Below, piece by piece: positions 33,956 through 44,704 of a stretch of DNA of 64,000 nt (position 1 is the stretch's first letter; every line of letters begins with the position of its first letter). The DNA lies in NCBI GenBank assembly GCA_030248295.1, contig JASANH010000908.1:434001-498000 (forward strand), read 5' to 3'. The notes below the pieces were generated by a model, which ran no database searches, was not told the origin of the DNA, and worked only from the letters and a program-made list of their open reading frames with translations. The translations under genes and the position numbers were made by a program. This DNA is from Mesodorylaimus sp. YZB2_4 (lineage: Eukaryota > Nematoda > Enoplea > Dorylaimida > Dorylaimidae).

Positions 33956-35823
33956 CTAAATGTTCGGGATTGCGTGTTTAGCCATCAAGCTAAAATAGAA
34001 ACGTATTTTGTCAGCGATCGAATCGTGTTCGAATGCCAAGCACTTACTCATGATCAGTTCTCAATGTCACGATGTCCTCTGCGCCCGGACCGGGAACATA
34101 GGCAACGATGGTGCTATCAGTCGGCTGAGAAGACCGGTTAATGCAAGTGAAAGCCGTCGACACAATGCAGCATATGCCTAGAACAAGAAGTACCGTATTT
34201 CCTCGAAATCCTCCCCCCTCTGGTTATTCTTCCCCGTCTTGACCCCGATTGAAGGGGGGGGGTTTATTCTCCCCCCTTGAAATCCTCCCCCGGGGACAAA
34301 GTTGAATTACCACACAGTATCATCAGGTGTGGAAAATGTGAAGAATATGAGTGTTGGCGTGATAAAAATGTTTTCCTTGAAGAGTCAGATGATGAAGACT
34401 AGGTTGCAGACGAATATCGTGCATATTCATTGAACTCGGCTATGAGTAGCATGAATACAGGACGAGAAGTATTGAAATAAACAAAGTTAGCGGTACTTGT
34501 TGGGAAGCTTTAGGCTGTCTATCTTTCTATAATGGCATCTGGAAAATGTTTGAGTTTTCCCCCTCTGGAAAACCTCCCCTCTCTGGTTATTGTCCCCCCC
34601 GTCTGGGACCCATTTGAATACATTTCTGCCCCCGGGGAGAATTTCGAGGAAATACGGTACCTCGGTGCAAGATTTGCCGGGTTGCACGACATGCAGTCAT
34701 ACTCATCCGCTCAGCAAATACGCACGTTCACCGCGGTGAGAGGGAATAAATCGAAGGATAACAGCTTATAATGGCGAATTTAGGCGAGTGTGAAGTGTGG
34801 AGTCACGGAGCCTATCGGAGGACAGGAGGCTGGGGCAGTCAAGAATGATGACCTGACATGATCATAAAAATGGCGCATGCGTGCAACCGAGTGTAAAAGG
34901 CATGGAGTGTTCTCTCCCTCTACCACGGCCCCTGTGGTGTGTGGTGGTTAGTAAACTAGGCGCAAGGTGTCCGTGGACTGCGTGGGCTTGTTACTGTGCC
35001 TTGAGCCATCCTCTGGTCAGCCCTAGATAGCCCTAGGGCAAGCCAAGGATTTCACGAGAGTCTCTTACGTCACCGCGCATAATCCCACATCCTGCAACCA
35101 GGTGCCAAAGCAAAAAGCCTTATAATGACGTCCAACTCGAAATATATTGGCACATTTGCTATTTGGTTCCCAAAAAAGGTTAGCTTAAGCTGATATGGCT
35201 TGGGCTTAGGCTGGTATAAGACTTAAGCTTAGGCTGATTCAAGGGTTAAGCCAGCCTTATGTCACCCTTTGCTTGAGACCAAACGGCAAAAGCGCTGAAA
35301 AATTCCTCTACCCCTCCAATGTGTTTTTTTTTCTGGTCCCAATTATAACTTCTTAAACTCAATTGGGGCCCCACTTACCATGAGCCATGACCGCCAGCAA
35401 TAAGAAACAACTTGCAACAGCGGAGGATATTATTTCTGAGGAAAAAGGAACCCCACTGGTTGTCAGTAACGGGTTTGCGATTAGGGCGAAAATGACGGCG
35501 CAACCAAGAAATATGAGAGAATTGAGCATGAGTGAAATGATGCACATGCAGAAATGAGCAATCAGCAAGCATTTCTGACTTGCCGCCCCATTGTGTAGAA
35601 ATGCCGCCACTCCCAGTCCGCCACCGATCACACCGATCATTGTCGACACTAGAGTAGGCAGGAGTAGATAGGTTTTCAGGATAGCAAACAAGACCACAGC
35701 CGATACGAGTCCGATCGATGACAATATTATTTCGGCTATAGCCAAACCCTTCAGAGTTCTCGCCCGCTTGATGCCCGTAGGCGAACTATTATAGATCAGA
35801 GGTTTCTGCAAAGGGGAGGCCAT
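33956..35823 (-). CDS. four-transmembrane protein, paralog A
   Basis: Three exons, 35823-35379, 34177-34048 and 33989-33956, give 202 residues in consistent phase. The cytoplasmic N-terminus MASPLQKPLIYNSSPTGIKR is followed by four hydrophobic segments: IAEIILSSIGLVSAVVLFAI, TLVSTMIGVIGGGLGVAAFL, CMCIISLMLNSLIFLGCAVI and, near the exon 1/2 junction, a final one completed by GICCIVSTAFTCI. The tail is Thr/Pro-rich and ends DLMAKHAIPNI. The layout recalls MS4A/CD20-like or other small tetraspan families, but I see no diagnostic motif and do not assign one. It is a tandem duplicate of 37268-38351 with identical exon phases and exon lengths of 130 and 34 for exons 2 and 3. Intron 1 (1201 bases) carries a MITE, a dispersed repeat and a further inverted-repeat element. 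Confidence 0.8.
34193..34657. mobile_element. 465-bp TA-flanked MITE
   Basis: The ends are CCGTATTTCCTCGAAATCCT and, inverted, CCGTATTTCCTCGAAATTCT, each bordered by TA, as expected for a Tc1/mariner-type target duplication. The interior near both ends is rich in C or G (CTCCCCCCTCTGGTTATT). No transposase is encoded. The left end is 15 bases from the 3' splice site of paralog A exon 2. Confidence 0.85.
34967..35060. repeat. dispersed repeat, copy 2
   Basis: Close match to 1369-1460: GTCCGTGGACTGCGTGGGC, then TTGAGCCATCCTCTGGTCAG, then AGCCAAGGATTTCACGAG. Located in intron 1 of tetraspan paralog A. Confidence 0.75.
35150..35298. mobile_element. short inverted-repeat element, second copy
   Basis: Related to 5808-6009: the left end is TGGCACATTTGCTATTTGGT, the right end reads CAGCGCTTTTGCCGTTTGGT on the other strand, and the interior holds GGGCTTAGGCTGGTATAAG repeats. 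It is shorter than the first copy. Located in intron 1 of tetraspan paralog A. Confidence 0.6.
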
Positions 35824-37267
35824 CTTGATCGATTATAGAAAGCGTCGGAAGAAATACTTGGAACGCAGCCCAGTGAGGACGACTTGTCCAGGGGAGAACA
35901 CCTCGTAACAATAGACTTCCCAAAAGACTCATCTCAGAGGTCAACCGCAACAATCCAGTTTTTTATGCGCTCCACATACACAGAACCAGCAGCGTCTGTT
36001 GCGGGCCAGAGGCAGAGCATTTACAATCACTCGAAACCAGGAGCAGACTGCATGGCAAGGGCTCTGCACAACTTGCTCATTCATTGAGCACCAAACTTGT
36101 CGTGGAAATTGATTCTATGCGCGGAGCCTGCCACTGGGAACGTCGCTCGTCAGGGTGAAGTTTCAGCCATGCACTGATCATGAATCGAAAGACTTGGTTG
36201 GCAGCCGTGCTTTTTTAGCCAGGTATAGTATAAAAGCTCCACCGGTCACTCACTGCAATAATATGGACCCAGACGCTTTGGAAAGTGGTATTGCACCTAA
36301 GCATTGATGAATCGAGTATGTTCAGATGATGGATGCACGTTCGGGATACGGGCGAGTGTTCGACTTGCGGTCTGGCAAATCATTTTTTGTGTAATGTGTC
36401 CGTTCACCCTCGAGTGCGCGTAAGCGTTTGGTGATGTGGTAAGACATGCGGATGAACATGGGTGGAAGAAACCAGAAGCACGTCTGGCTCATCAACTCTA
36501 TCGTCCTCCTGGTCATTAACCATCAGTCACGCAAGTTTGGCGATCTGCTGCAGAAGCTTGAAGCCAACGATCGCCTGATTGGTCTCGTCAATCAGTACTG
36601 CCTCTTCCACCGCACCCATCACAATGTGACCCGCACCTCATTGCGTTAATGTTCTTCCCTCGGTATAACCACTCTGGTTGATGCTTCCAAGTCAGGGGCC
36701 AGTATCGATCTCCAGACCCCTGAGAATGATGGTACGCACCGTAGCTAGTAATGAGTCAAGCCTGATGCAGGCGCATGGTACGCATGGGCACCCATAAGCA
36801 TCGTGGAAGAATAAAATACAGTGCATTGACTGCGCGATGCCGACCGGAAGACCATCGCTTCGACGCAAAATACATCGGTATGGCAGAAAACTCGAGTTTA
36901 TAGACATTGCTAAAATAAGAAGAACATGAGACATCCTGCTAATCTGGTCTCAGGACAAGTCATACAATTAACATCCGATGGCCCCCTTTCTGCCCACAGG
37001 TCTTGTCTTCAGCGGCTCTGATACAGAGACCGGCTCTGCACACACAATATCCAAAGAAATCTTTACTATACCAAAATGAGATGATAATATGGACCTAACT
37101 ACTCTGATAAACTCTTGTTAAATCCCAACCCTAAAGTTCGAAAGAGTAAGACCTTAAAGCAGATCCAACTTATGTAAAGGCGTTAAACGGTTTCAGAAAC
37201 TCATTAGACCACAAACACGTCATGCAACGAGGTCAGACTGCTAGAAAGCTGTTCTCCAAATCATCGT
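35824..37267. other. spacer between tetraspan paralogs
   Basis: The first roughly 250 bases resemble the region just upstream of paralog B (CCCAGTGAGGACGACTTGT versus AGCCGAGTGAAGACGACTTG), so the duplication includes the 5' flank. The rest holds a SINE at 36325-36465 and no supported gene. Confidence 0.6.
36325..36465 (+). mobile_element. tRNA-derived SINE, family A
   Basis: B box-like GAGTGTTCGACTTGCGGTC, then the tail TCATTTTTTGTGTAATGTGT, TTCACCCTCGAGTGCGCGTA and GTTTGGTGATGTGGTAAGAC. The head's A box is decayed. Confidence 0.7.
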
Positions 37268-38351
37268 CTAAATGCTCGGGATTGCGTGCTGAGCCAACAA
37301 GCTGAAACAGAAATGTATTTCGTCAGCGACCAAATCATGTATCAAATGGAGCACTTACTCGGTCCTCAATGACACCGCGTTATCTGTGCCCGGACTAGGA
37401 GCGTAGACAACAGTGGTAGCATCGGTCTGCTGACGATGGATGCACCAGTTGTAGCAAATGAAAGCCGTCGACAAAATGCAACATATACCTGCAACAAATA
37501 CTCTAGGCATGTAAGTCAGATTTAGGATTGCATGACATCCACGGTTAGGGTTCGCTCTAGCTAAGCATACGCACGCATGACAGGTGAGACTGGAAAGGAT
37601 AGTATGACCGTTTAGAATGGGAAAGACAGAGGGTCTGACTGATTCTAAGTTCGGTGGGGTCTTCTGGTTCTAAGACCGGGTCATGCAAATTTCCCATAGC
37701 ATCATTCTTCTTGGAGCAGAGTCTTCTTGGATGACCATATTTTATCTTAACTCCAGAAACAAACTACCAAATTTCAACAGTGTCTTTATTCGAAGATTTC
37801 CCCGTAATCGCCAATACAAAACTTCCCCCCCCCCCCCCCCCCAAAGTGTCCCTACTGCTGTCAGACGTTGGACCCAAGACAAGGTTAACCGTTCCCAATC
37901 GAGCCTCCAACTTACCATGAGCCGTAATCGTGAACACCAATAACCCATTGACTGATAATAAAATGTCTTGCCATGATTTAATACGCTCTTTAACGAACAC
38001 TAAAGTGAAGATGACAGTAGCTAATGCGGCGAGATTGAGCACAATCGACAAGATGCACACGGAAAAGTGAGAAGTCACCAAGCACTTCTTAGCCTCCTGA
38101 CCGTTCCTGAACGCTCTCAATCCCAATGCAGCACCGATCACGCCGATCTTGGCCGATATGACAGCAGGCGCCATCAAATATCGTGCGTCCGCCGATTGAA
38201 TTCTAAGGATCGCGCCAGAGGTCACACCCAATACGAGGCCGATCGATGACAATATGATCTTAGTTATGGCCAGCCTTTTGAGAGATCTCGCCCACTTAAA
38301 GCCCTCAGGAGTGCCATTATTGATCAGAGGCTTCTGGGTAGGGGAGGCCAT
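37268..38351 (-). CDS. four-transmembrane protein, paralog B
   Basis: Three exons, 38351-37916, 37488-37359 and 37301-37268, give 199 residues. It starts MASPTQKPLINNGTPEGFKW and has the same four-helix plan as paralog A (ITKIILSSIGLVLGVTSGAI, VISAKIGVIGAALGL, FSVCILSIVLNLAALATVIF, then VNGLLVFTITAHGICCILST across the junction). It ends DLLAQHAIPSI. Exons 2 and 3 have exactly the lengths of paralog A's, and the splice junctions fall at the same codons, so a recent-to-moderate tandem duplication is clear. The N-terminal SPxQKPLI and C-terminal AxHAIPxI motifs are the most conserved outside the membrane. Function unknown. Intron 1 has an 18-base C run near 37826. Confidence 0.8.
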
Positions 38352-39571
38352 CGTGATCGATCTAAGGAAGCGTTGGCAACGATTACCTCAACACAGCCGA
38401 GTGAAGACGACTTGTGGAAGAGAGCGCAGCTCGCATCACTGAACTTTCAAAGGTCGGTCCGGTCCGGTCCGGTTTTTTGAGGTAAACACTGCGCGACTGA
38501 TAACAGGAGCGGGCCAAACGATGACAACTTACCATCACCCCAGCAGAGCAGACTGGAAGGGCGCTGCATAACTTGCTCATCCCTTGAGCACTATGTAAAC
38601 TCGGGTGCAATTAGGGACTTCAGAAATTGGTTATGCTCACGATCAGATGATGGACGGAAGCAAGCAGGCCTTCTACTATAATCCACCAGCTGTACCTTGC
38701 ACAGCCAAGTTTGGAGATCGTTTAGTCCACTTCTAGCACGATTTAGTGCCAGGCAAGGCATACATTGGAAACAGTGAAACTACAGTACATTGAAATCGTA
38801 TAGTCACAGTCATATTTTACTCATCGCCCAAGCAAATACATGCACTCTAGGAGCGAGAAAAACAGGATAAAAACACACAAAGTTTAGGTACCGTACACAA
38901 TAGTGTGATAACTTGTATGCACAAATGTAGGGACCTGCAGCTGGTGTCATGTGCCCACTTCACACTGTACAGAGCCCTGCTAGGAATTCCTTGGCAAAGA
39001 ATACATCAGAAGTTAACCCTGTCGCAGCTAACCCAAGATTGTTATTCCTCTAAATTCAAAGCTGAACCTAACGAGCCTCCAACTTACCATGAGCTATAAA
39101 CGTCCACCAACTAACCATGAGCTACGCTTTGGTTGAGTACAGACTTTGGTTAGGCAGAGACTAATTAGATACATTTTGGCAGGCTGCTATATTCTATTCT
39201 ATGTTCCGAGGCTTCCTCGATCGATTCTCTGGTCGGCTCATGGAAACGGAGGAGCAGTACTGACAGCTGGTCACGTGACGTCCACTTGACACTATACCAT
39301 GATTGTTGGCTGTCAGGTTCAACAATGGACGGACAAGGAAAGTATGGAAGGAGGTATGGGGTGATGTAGCTGTAGATTACGTGACACAAAGCTATACACT
39401 CCCCTGGTACTAGGGCAGACAGATTGTGGCTGCCTCCGTCCACTTTACACTCGACTATGGAAGGCTGCTGTCACACTACACTACACTTCAGTGTGAGTCC
39501 GGCGAGCCCACTGGTCGGCTGCTTCTCGTGCTGTGAGAGAATTGGTCAAGACTGGCCTCCGTTGTGCCGAC
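38352..39571. other. spacer with a tetraspan exon relic
   Basis: Upstream region of paralog B, including a CGGTCCGGTCCGGTCCGG-like triplicate near 38454-38473. No gene supported. Confidence 0.4.
39070..39118 (-). pseudogene. relic of a third tetraspan exon 1 donor region
   Basis: GAGCCTCCAACTTACCATGA at about 39077-39096 is identical to the end of paralog B exon 1 and its donor (37911-37920 and flank). A second, shorter CCAACTAACCATGAGCTA follows. No open frame extends from it, so it is a scrap of a further duplication. Confidence 0.55.
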
Positions 39572-40276
39572 ATGAGCCGTCTACGAAAGATTTCGGTGGA
39601 GAAGGCCGACTCGGTGTCCGCCGAGGAGCCGTCGCTGCAGGAGGAACTGGCTTCGGGCGAGTACGATTCAATAAGCCGCTTGGAAGAAGCTGATGGCAGC
39701 ACCGACGTACCGACGTCCAGCAAGAAAACGACTCGACCATCCAAGAAAGCGAAAGAAAAGCGTCGAAAATCTCCGCGGCGATCGCGATCGAAATCGGCCA
39801 AGCGAAAGCCATCGAGGTCATTCAGCATCAGTCGGGTCGGGCGGCGTCGATCACTGCCCAAGCGGAAGAGGTCAAAGTCGAGGCGATGGAAACCAGCCTC
39901 GTCGAAATCGTCGAGGCGGCCGAGGTCCAAGAAACCCTCCAAAAAGCTGTCCAAAAAGAAACGGTCGAAGGGAAAGCCGTCGAAGAAGAAATGGTCGAAA
40001 CGGTCGTCGTCGCGATCGAAAGGCAAATCCACGAAATCGCCGTCCGGCAGTTGGAGGTCGGCCATGGATGACAAGTGCGAGTGCTGTTGCTGCTGCGCAT
40101 GCCATCAGTGCCCGTGCCAGGTTAAAGTCCAGTCCAAGAAGTCGGGCGATCGGAGCGAGCTGAGGTCGACGACCGGATCGAGCGAGTGGCACAACGGACT
40201 GGTCGGTCTGGGCGCCGTCATGTACGCCACGGGTCGACTGGCCGCCAACGGACTCGACGAGGAAAGTGACCAGTGA
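39572..40276 (+). CDS. very basic Ser/Lys/Arg-rich protein with a Cys cluster
   Basis: Single-exon frame, 234 residues from ATG 39572 (MSRLRKISVEKADS); an upstream in-frame ATG at 39533 is possible. Residues 1-50 are acidic and Ser-rich. Residues 51-158 are almost all K, R, S and P in short repeats (SKSRR, KPSKK, KKRSK). Residues 169-182 hold nine cysteines (CECCCCCACHQCPC). A short Gly/Ala segment (LVGLGAVMYATGRLAANGL) leads to the acidic end DEESDQ. The composition recalls sperm nuclear basic proteins or histone H1-like tails, but without homology I assign no function. Antisense and alternate frames are also open because of the biased codons; this frame is preferred for its ordered domains and ATG. 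It could be an RS-type splicing-related protein instead. Confidence 0.55.
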   Translation: MSRLRKISVEKADSVSAEEPSLQEELASGEYDSISRLEEADGSTDVPTSSKKTTRPSKKAKEKRRKSPRRSRSKSAKRKPSRSFSISRVGRRRSLPKRKRSKSRRWKPASSKSSRRPRSKKPSKKLSKKKRSKGKPSKKKWSKRSSSRSKGKSTKSPSGSWRSAMDDKCECCCCCACHQCPCQVKVQSKKSGDRSELRSTTGSSEWHNGLVGLGAVMYATGRLAANGLDEESDQ

Positions 40277-40643
40277 TCACTAGTCAACCTCATTTGCACC
40301 CGCTGGTTCCGTGTTCATTTGTGCCCCTCGTTGGTTGCAACATTTTGTGCCAGTTCCGTGTCGTGCCTTCAATCAAGCAGAGATAAGTTCCGACCCTGCG
40401 AACCTCTGTCCCCGCATCACCGACAGACTTCCTTATCCTCTCATCGTCTACACCATATGCTCTACGAACATCGCAATACACACGTTTTCAATGACGGCAT
40501 GCGGATCCAACAGCGCCTCCCACACCCTGTTTTGGAAAATGGCACAGCCCCGAATACGCACTAGACACTACGCCTGGGTATCCCTCAGAAACATACTACC
40601 ATGGCACGAAGAACCCGTAAGCTGTCGACGGAACATGGCAATG
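40277..40643. other. spacer between basic-protein gene and VHL
   Basis: Convergent 3' ends of the basic-protein gene (+) and VHL (-). The open frames here show no recognisable domain. Confidence 0.4.
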
Positions 40644-42250
40644 TCACTGCGCCTCGGACTCGGAATGTGTTCGTTTCTCGTAATATATGTTCGCTATTTC
40701 CACGCTTCCTCGCAGTTCGGTGACCAGCGTCGATGGCAATTCGCAACAGTGCCGGGACAAGAAACTCGCATTCTTCAATATTTCTTGCCGGCACTTTTGT
40801 TTGCATATTTCCTTCAAGGAAAGCACTAAAAACAAAAACGTAAGTTAGTTCATGATGACGTGAACAACACAAGGATCCTGCTAGCTCAACATATCATTAT
40901 ATACACAAAAAACTTGGCCCTTGAGTGGGATTCAAACCTGGGCCTCTAGGACTCCGTATATTCTTTCGCATGCCAGCTGAACTCATATTCCAAGACTAAA
41001 CTCACAATCAGCCGCCCATGACTTACACGGACTAACGATGAGGACCGCTCGCGGATAGTCGACGGAATTCTCAGTCGGGTAATACACGTATCTTCGATTC
41101 TGCAAAGCGACAAACCTATCGCCAGTTTTGCTATCCCGAAAAACCCACGGGTGCGTGACGAAGCTACGGATTTCATAATATTTCTTCGGCTCGATTGTAT
41201 CGTACAGAATGTGTTGGCCCTGAAAGAAGAAAGAGACTGTCATGAAAGAGACCGACATTTGTCCCATTTGTAGCGTTCAGGTCGGGATTGCCCCTTCCGG
41301 ACCCGGTAAAAAATGGTCAGGACTGAATGTTGTGGAGATGCTCCAGAAGGAGAGGCAGGGGATGGGAAGAGGAAGGGAATGAGACGAAAATGTTTCAGAA
41401 GGGGAAGCTGGAGAAAATTTTGCGGATGATTGAACTGATAAAGAGGAAGGAAGGCATTTGTTTGCTAATTCGTGAATGATTCTCCGCTGTTTTGCTTGCC
41501 TGATTTTGAATGAAATGATAAATACTATACTAAAAATTATCCAAGGAAATTGAGTTTTTTGCTCTATATTTGTTGGTTACTCACTCGGGTGGGTTTTAGG
41601 TCATCTATAGCGAATAAAAAAATGTGAAAAAACATTTTTTTTAAATCCCGAACGAACGCTACGTAAGAGGAAGCACTTACATCATAGTCGACCCACCAAA
41701 TGTCCACCGCGCGATTCCTAAAAAATAATACACGCATACACTGGGAAACAAAGTCCTTTGACCAGTGCAGGGTTCAAAAAGAGATTAGTGTACCTGTCAT
41801 GGATTGATGGGACTAGTCATAAGGCTGACCTGAGTGACATAACACATGGGTCAAAACAAAAAAATCGTCGTCGAGCATGTCCCCGAACAAAAAGGCACAG
41901 AATCGGAAATCGATGAGCGAAAACTCTTTGACACTGATATTCCGTCTACCCCATGATCTCAACTACTAGGCCTATACAAACTAAACTGAGGAAAGCTAAA
42001 CTGAGGAGTACCTACAGTACCGTAGGTTACTTCTGATTTAGTTCCATCGCTTGTCCCTCCAGTATAAGTTTAGAACAAGAGTAGACCGGCATCAGGATAG
42101 ATGGCTGCATAGGTACATCAATTGCTCCCCTCAGTATACTCTCTCGAAAAACCCTTACGTTATATTTACAAACCGAATAAATGATTCTGTTTCGCTGTTT
42201 TCCGAATGAACATTCGCATATGGGTCCGTCGAATTCAAATCATTCGCCAT
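40644..42250 (-). CDS. VHL: von Hippel-Lindau tumour suppressor ortholog
   Basis: Four exons, 42250-42159, 41717-41681, 41219-41027 and 40825-40644, join in phase to 167 residues. The beta domain reads FIRFVNITNRAVDIWWVDYD, GQHILYDTIEPKKYYEIRSF and VTHPWVFRDSKTGDRFVALQ. The residues that in human VHL hold hydroxyproline (Trp88, Tyr98, Ser111, His115, Trp117) align with W, Y, S, H and W here. The alpha domain begins SLKEICKQKCRQ, aligning with the human elongin C-binding TLKERCLQVVR, and continues CCELPSTLVTELRG. VHL is the substrate receptor of the CRL2 ubiquitin ligase that degrades prolyl-hydroxylated HIF-alpha. The alpha domain is more diverged than the beta domain. Start chosen at MANDLNSTDPY; the acidic N-terminal extension of human p30 is absent. 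Confidence 0.9.
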
Positions 42251-42715
42251 CAGATTCCTCGAATCTCCGATCTCACCTTGTTCCAAACAATTAACGAAAA
42301 ATCTTGCTGCCGGCACTACAGGAAATTTGCTGTGACAACCGAACTCGAAATCGTGCAAACTGCAAACCAGCGTTGCCAGATGCAAAATTTAAAACTCGCT
42401 GCCAGGGTCCTAAAAATCCGCTGTATATGTTTAAAAATCCGCTAAAAAATTCGCCAGAAGTTTATCGCAGAACTGAGCTTTTTTAGCTAAGAAAACATGG
42501 AATACATGGATAGCGGCATATGAGGAGGCGTTTACTAACATATGCTCAATTGCTGTACCATCTACTAAATTTTTCAAGGATCGTTTATACTAGGCGAGGG
42601 GCTCGAAGGCCAGGGGGAGGGAAAAAGAAATTTCTATTTATACCAAACAAGGGGGCAGGGTTGCCAGACGCTCAAAGTGAATCCCGTCGCACGTGACCCT
42701 AAAAACCTTCATCAC
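42251..42715. other. VHL upstream region
   Basis: VHL 5' flank; AT-rich, with no additional gene supported. Confidence 0.4.
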
Positions 42716-43366
42716 TTATCCAAAAGCCGCCAATAATTCCCTCGCAAAAAAACGCTTGCGGTAGCAACGAGCTGGAATCACAACGAGGCCAGACAAAGGG
42801 AGCATCAAGCTTTCACTGAACGGCGCCTTGCTAGCTTCACTGAACATTTCTTCGATAAAATCTAATGACTTATAAGCATAGTCAAAAACAAGATTAGTAC
42901 CTCCAGTTTCTTCGCCCTCATCATCAGTAGGGTCTATCTCAGAATTAAACATTTTTCCTATTGGCGCAATAAAATTATGGGGCCGAGCACCAGGAACTTT
43001 TAACCCGAACCTTGAGAACAAGACAGAATCTACAACTGCGTCACACACGAGTCCATGACGCGTTTTTGTAAAATTAAGACCAACAGAAGTAGTACCCAAT
43101 AAGAGTATGGTGAAGCAAAAGTCAAGAATATATTTTCAACCCACCATCCATATGGAGATACACATAAAAACTTGTTGCTTCGGCGATATGGCCCATATCT
43201 TCTTGACCCTTGGTCCTGAAATGATCCAAGAAATATCCCAATGATCCCAAGATGATGAGCTTTGGAAATTTCTTTTTAAAATTCTCCCAGGTCCTATCAT
43301 TCGTGAGATCCCGCCAGTAGTGAAAACTCAGATTTCTTCGCAAAAAACTTGGGCTTATACTAGAAA
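42716..43366 (-). CDS. anonymous open frames, possibly exons of one gene or a decayed element
   Basis: Two adjacent minus-strand frames lie here. The first, from an acceptor-like CTTTTTCTAG near 43367, encodes HYWRDLTNDRTWENFKKKFP, KLIILGSLGYFLDHF and HIAEATSFYVYLHMDG, to a stop at 43122. The second (to a stop at 42716) encodes DFCFTILLLGTTSVGLNFTK, GLVCDAVVDSVLFSRFG, HNFIAPIGKMFNSEIDPTDD and FIEEMFSEASKAPFSE. Both read like protein rather than noise, but the second has no early ATG and no clean splice join links them. I recognise no family. They could be a diverged cellular gene or the remains of a mobile element. Confidence 0.3.
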
Positions 43367-44704
43367 AAGGAAAAACAAACCTCAAATGATAATTTCACCA
43401 GAGATGCTCCTTGGTGTGCAGATGCTACAACATGCATATGATGCATGCATTAATGCATCTGGAGGAGAAAATTGCAAGGGTCCGAAATTTTTAGCATCTT
43501 TTTTTGGCCATGCTCGTCTTATGAGCTGGATCCTCTTATAGGATCCCTTATTTCCCCACTGGTATTTTTGTCATACAAAAAAAGTGGCTTGTTGTAGCCA
43601 CGCAATAGATTCGTAAAGGTAATTCAGGCACAAAAGCGTGTAGTTTAAAAAAATTAAGTCACCTGATTCTCACTAGTAATCTCACCATTAGAGTTCGGAT
43701 ATATTGATTCGTCTCCTTAATAGTAAAGCTGTGTATACAAAGAAAAAACGCTTGAATTCAGGGAGAAAGCCGTGCACTTGAAAAAAAATTGGGACCGATA
43801 ACGGGCAGCGGATCGATTTGGTGGGTTTTTTGCCTAGTGTAGAAGGTGTTTAGGAAAATCCCCTCATACCTCCACAAAATGGCAAAAACCTTCACAGGCC
43901 AGTCCCCTCCACAAAAACCTCCGCTAGGCCAAAATCCAGTCAAAAATGACGGGAAATCTTCACATCTGACAACCCTGCAAGGGGGACAGAAGAAAGGGGA
44001 ACTGCCTTTGAGACCCACACTCGTGCCAAAGGCTGGACGACTGTGGTTAGGCCTACTGTAACACCGACTGAGCACTCAACTATAAATTTGTTGTCAAATA
44101 CGGTCTTTTATTCAAAATCGTAGACCCATAGTCGAAATTATTGTGTTGCTTAACCCCTTTCCTTGTCAACAATGACCCTTCAGACCTCAACGCACGAACA
44201 AAACTGCCTCAAGAGTCGCAGAAAAATGGGCGAGCTGTTTAAAAACCTTCCCGCACAGGCTACTCGAACATAGATTAGCAAAAATCCGCTAGAATCCGCT
44301 GAAAACCCCAAAATTAGCTGCAAATTCCGCTAAAACACTCAATTCGCTGTTTTTCCCGCTGCCGGCCGAAAATCCGCCAGAGCTAGGGATTCTAGCTGCA
44401 TCTGGCAACGCTGCGCAAACTGTCTTGTGAAATTTGGTTCCCCTCTAAATGCAGACAACTTGACACTAATTCCCACGCCATAAAATTCCTAAAATTCAAG
44501 GTAAAAGACCCCCAAAATTAAATAAATTGGTATTGCAGTGCGAATTTTTTACAAAATAGCGAGATTAATGCCAATAAGTTTCATAAGCCTACTTTATTTT
44601 CTTGCATGAAGCTTTATACAAGTGAGAAATAATTCAATTTGTGGTAGTTTCCCGCCGAAACGTTACATTTCAAATCGTTTCTATAAATTTTATTGTTCGC
44701 AATA
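43367..44704. other. AT-rich spacer upstream of XRCC2
   Basis: Runs such as AAATCCGCTAGAATCCGCTG recur (near 42415-42450 and 44281-44400) as a loose AAATCCGC repeat. No supported gene; the XRCC2 promoter should be at its right end. Confidence 0.4.

Noticed and set aside
39693..40192. Open frames overlapping the basic-protein gene in other phases and antisense
   Set aside because: They arise from the biased AAG/TCG/CGA codons of the sense frame; the sense frame has an ATG and ordered composition blocks.
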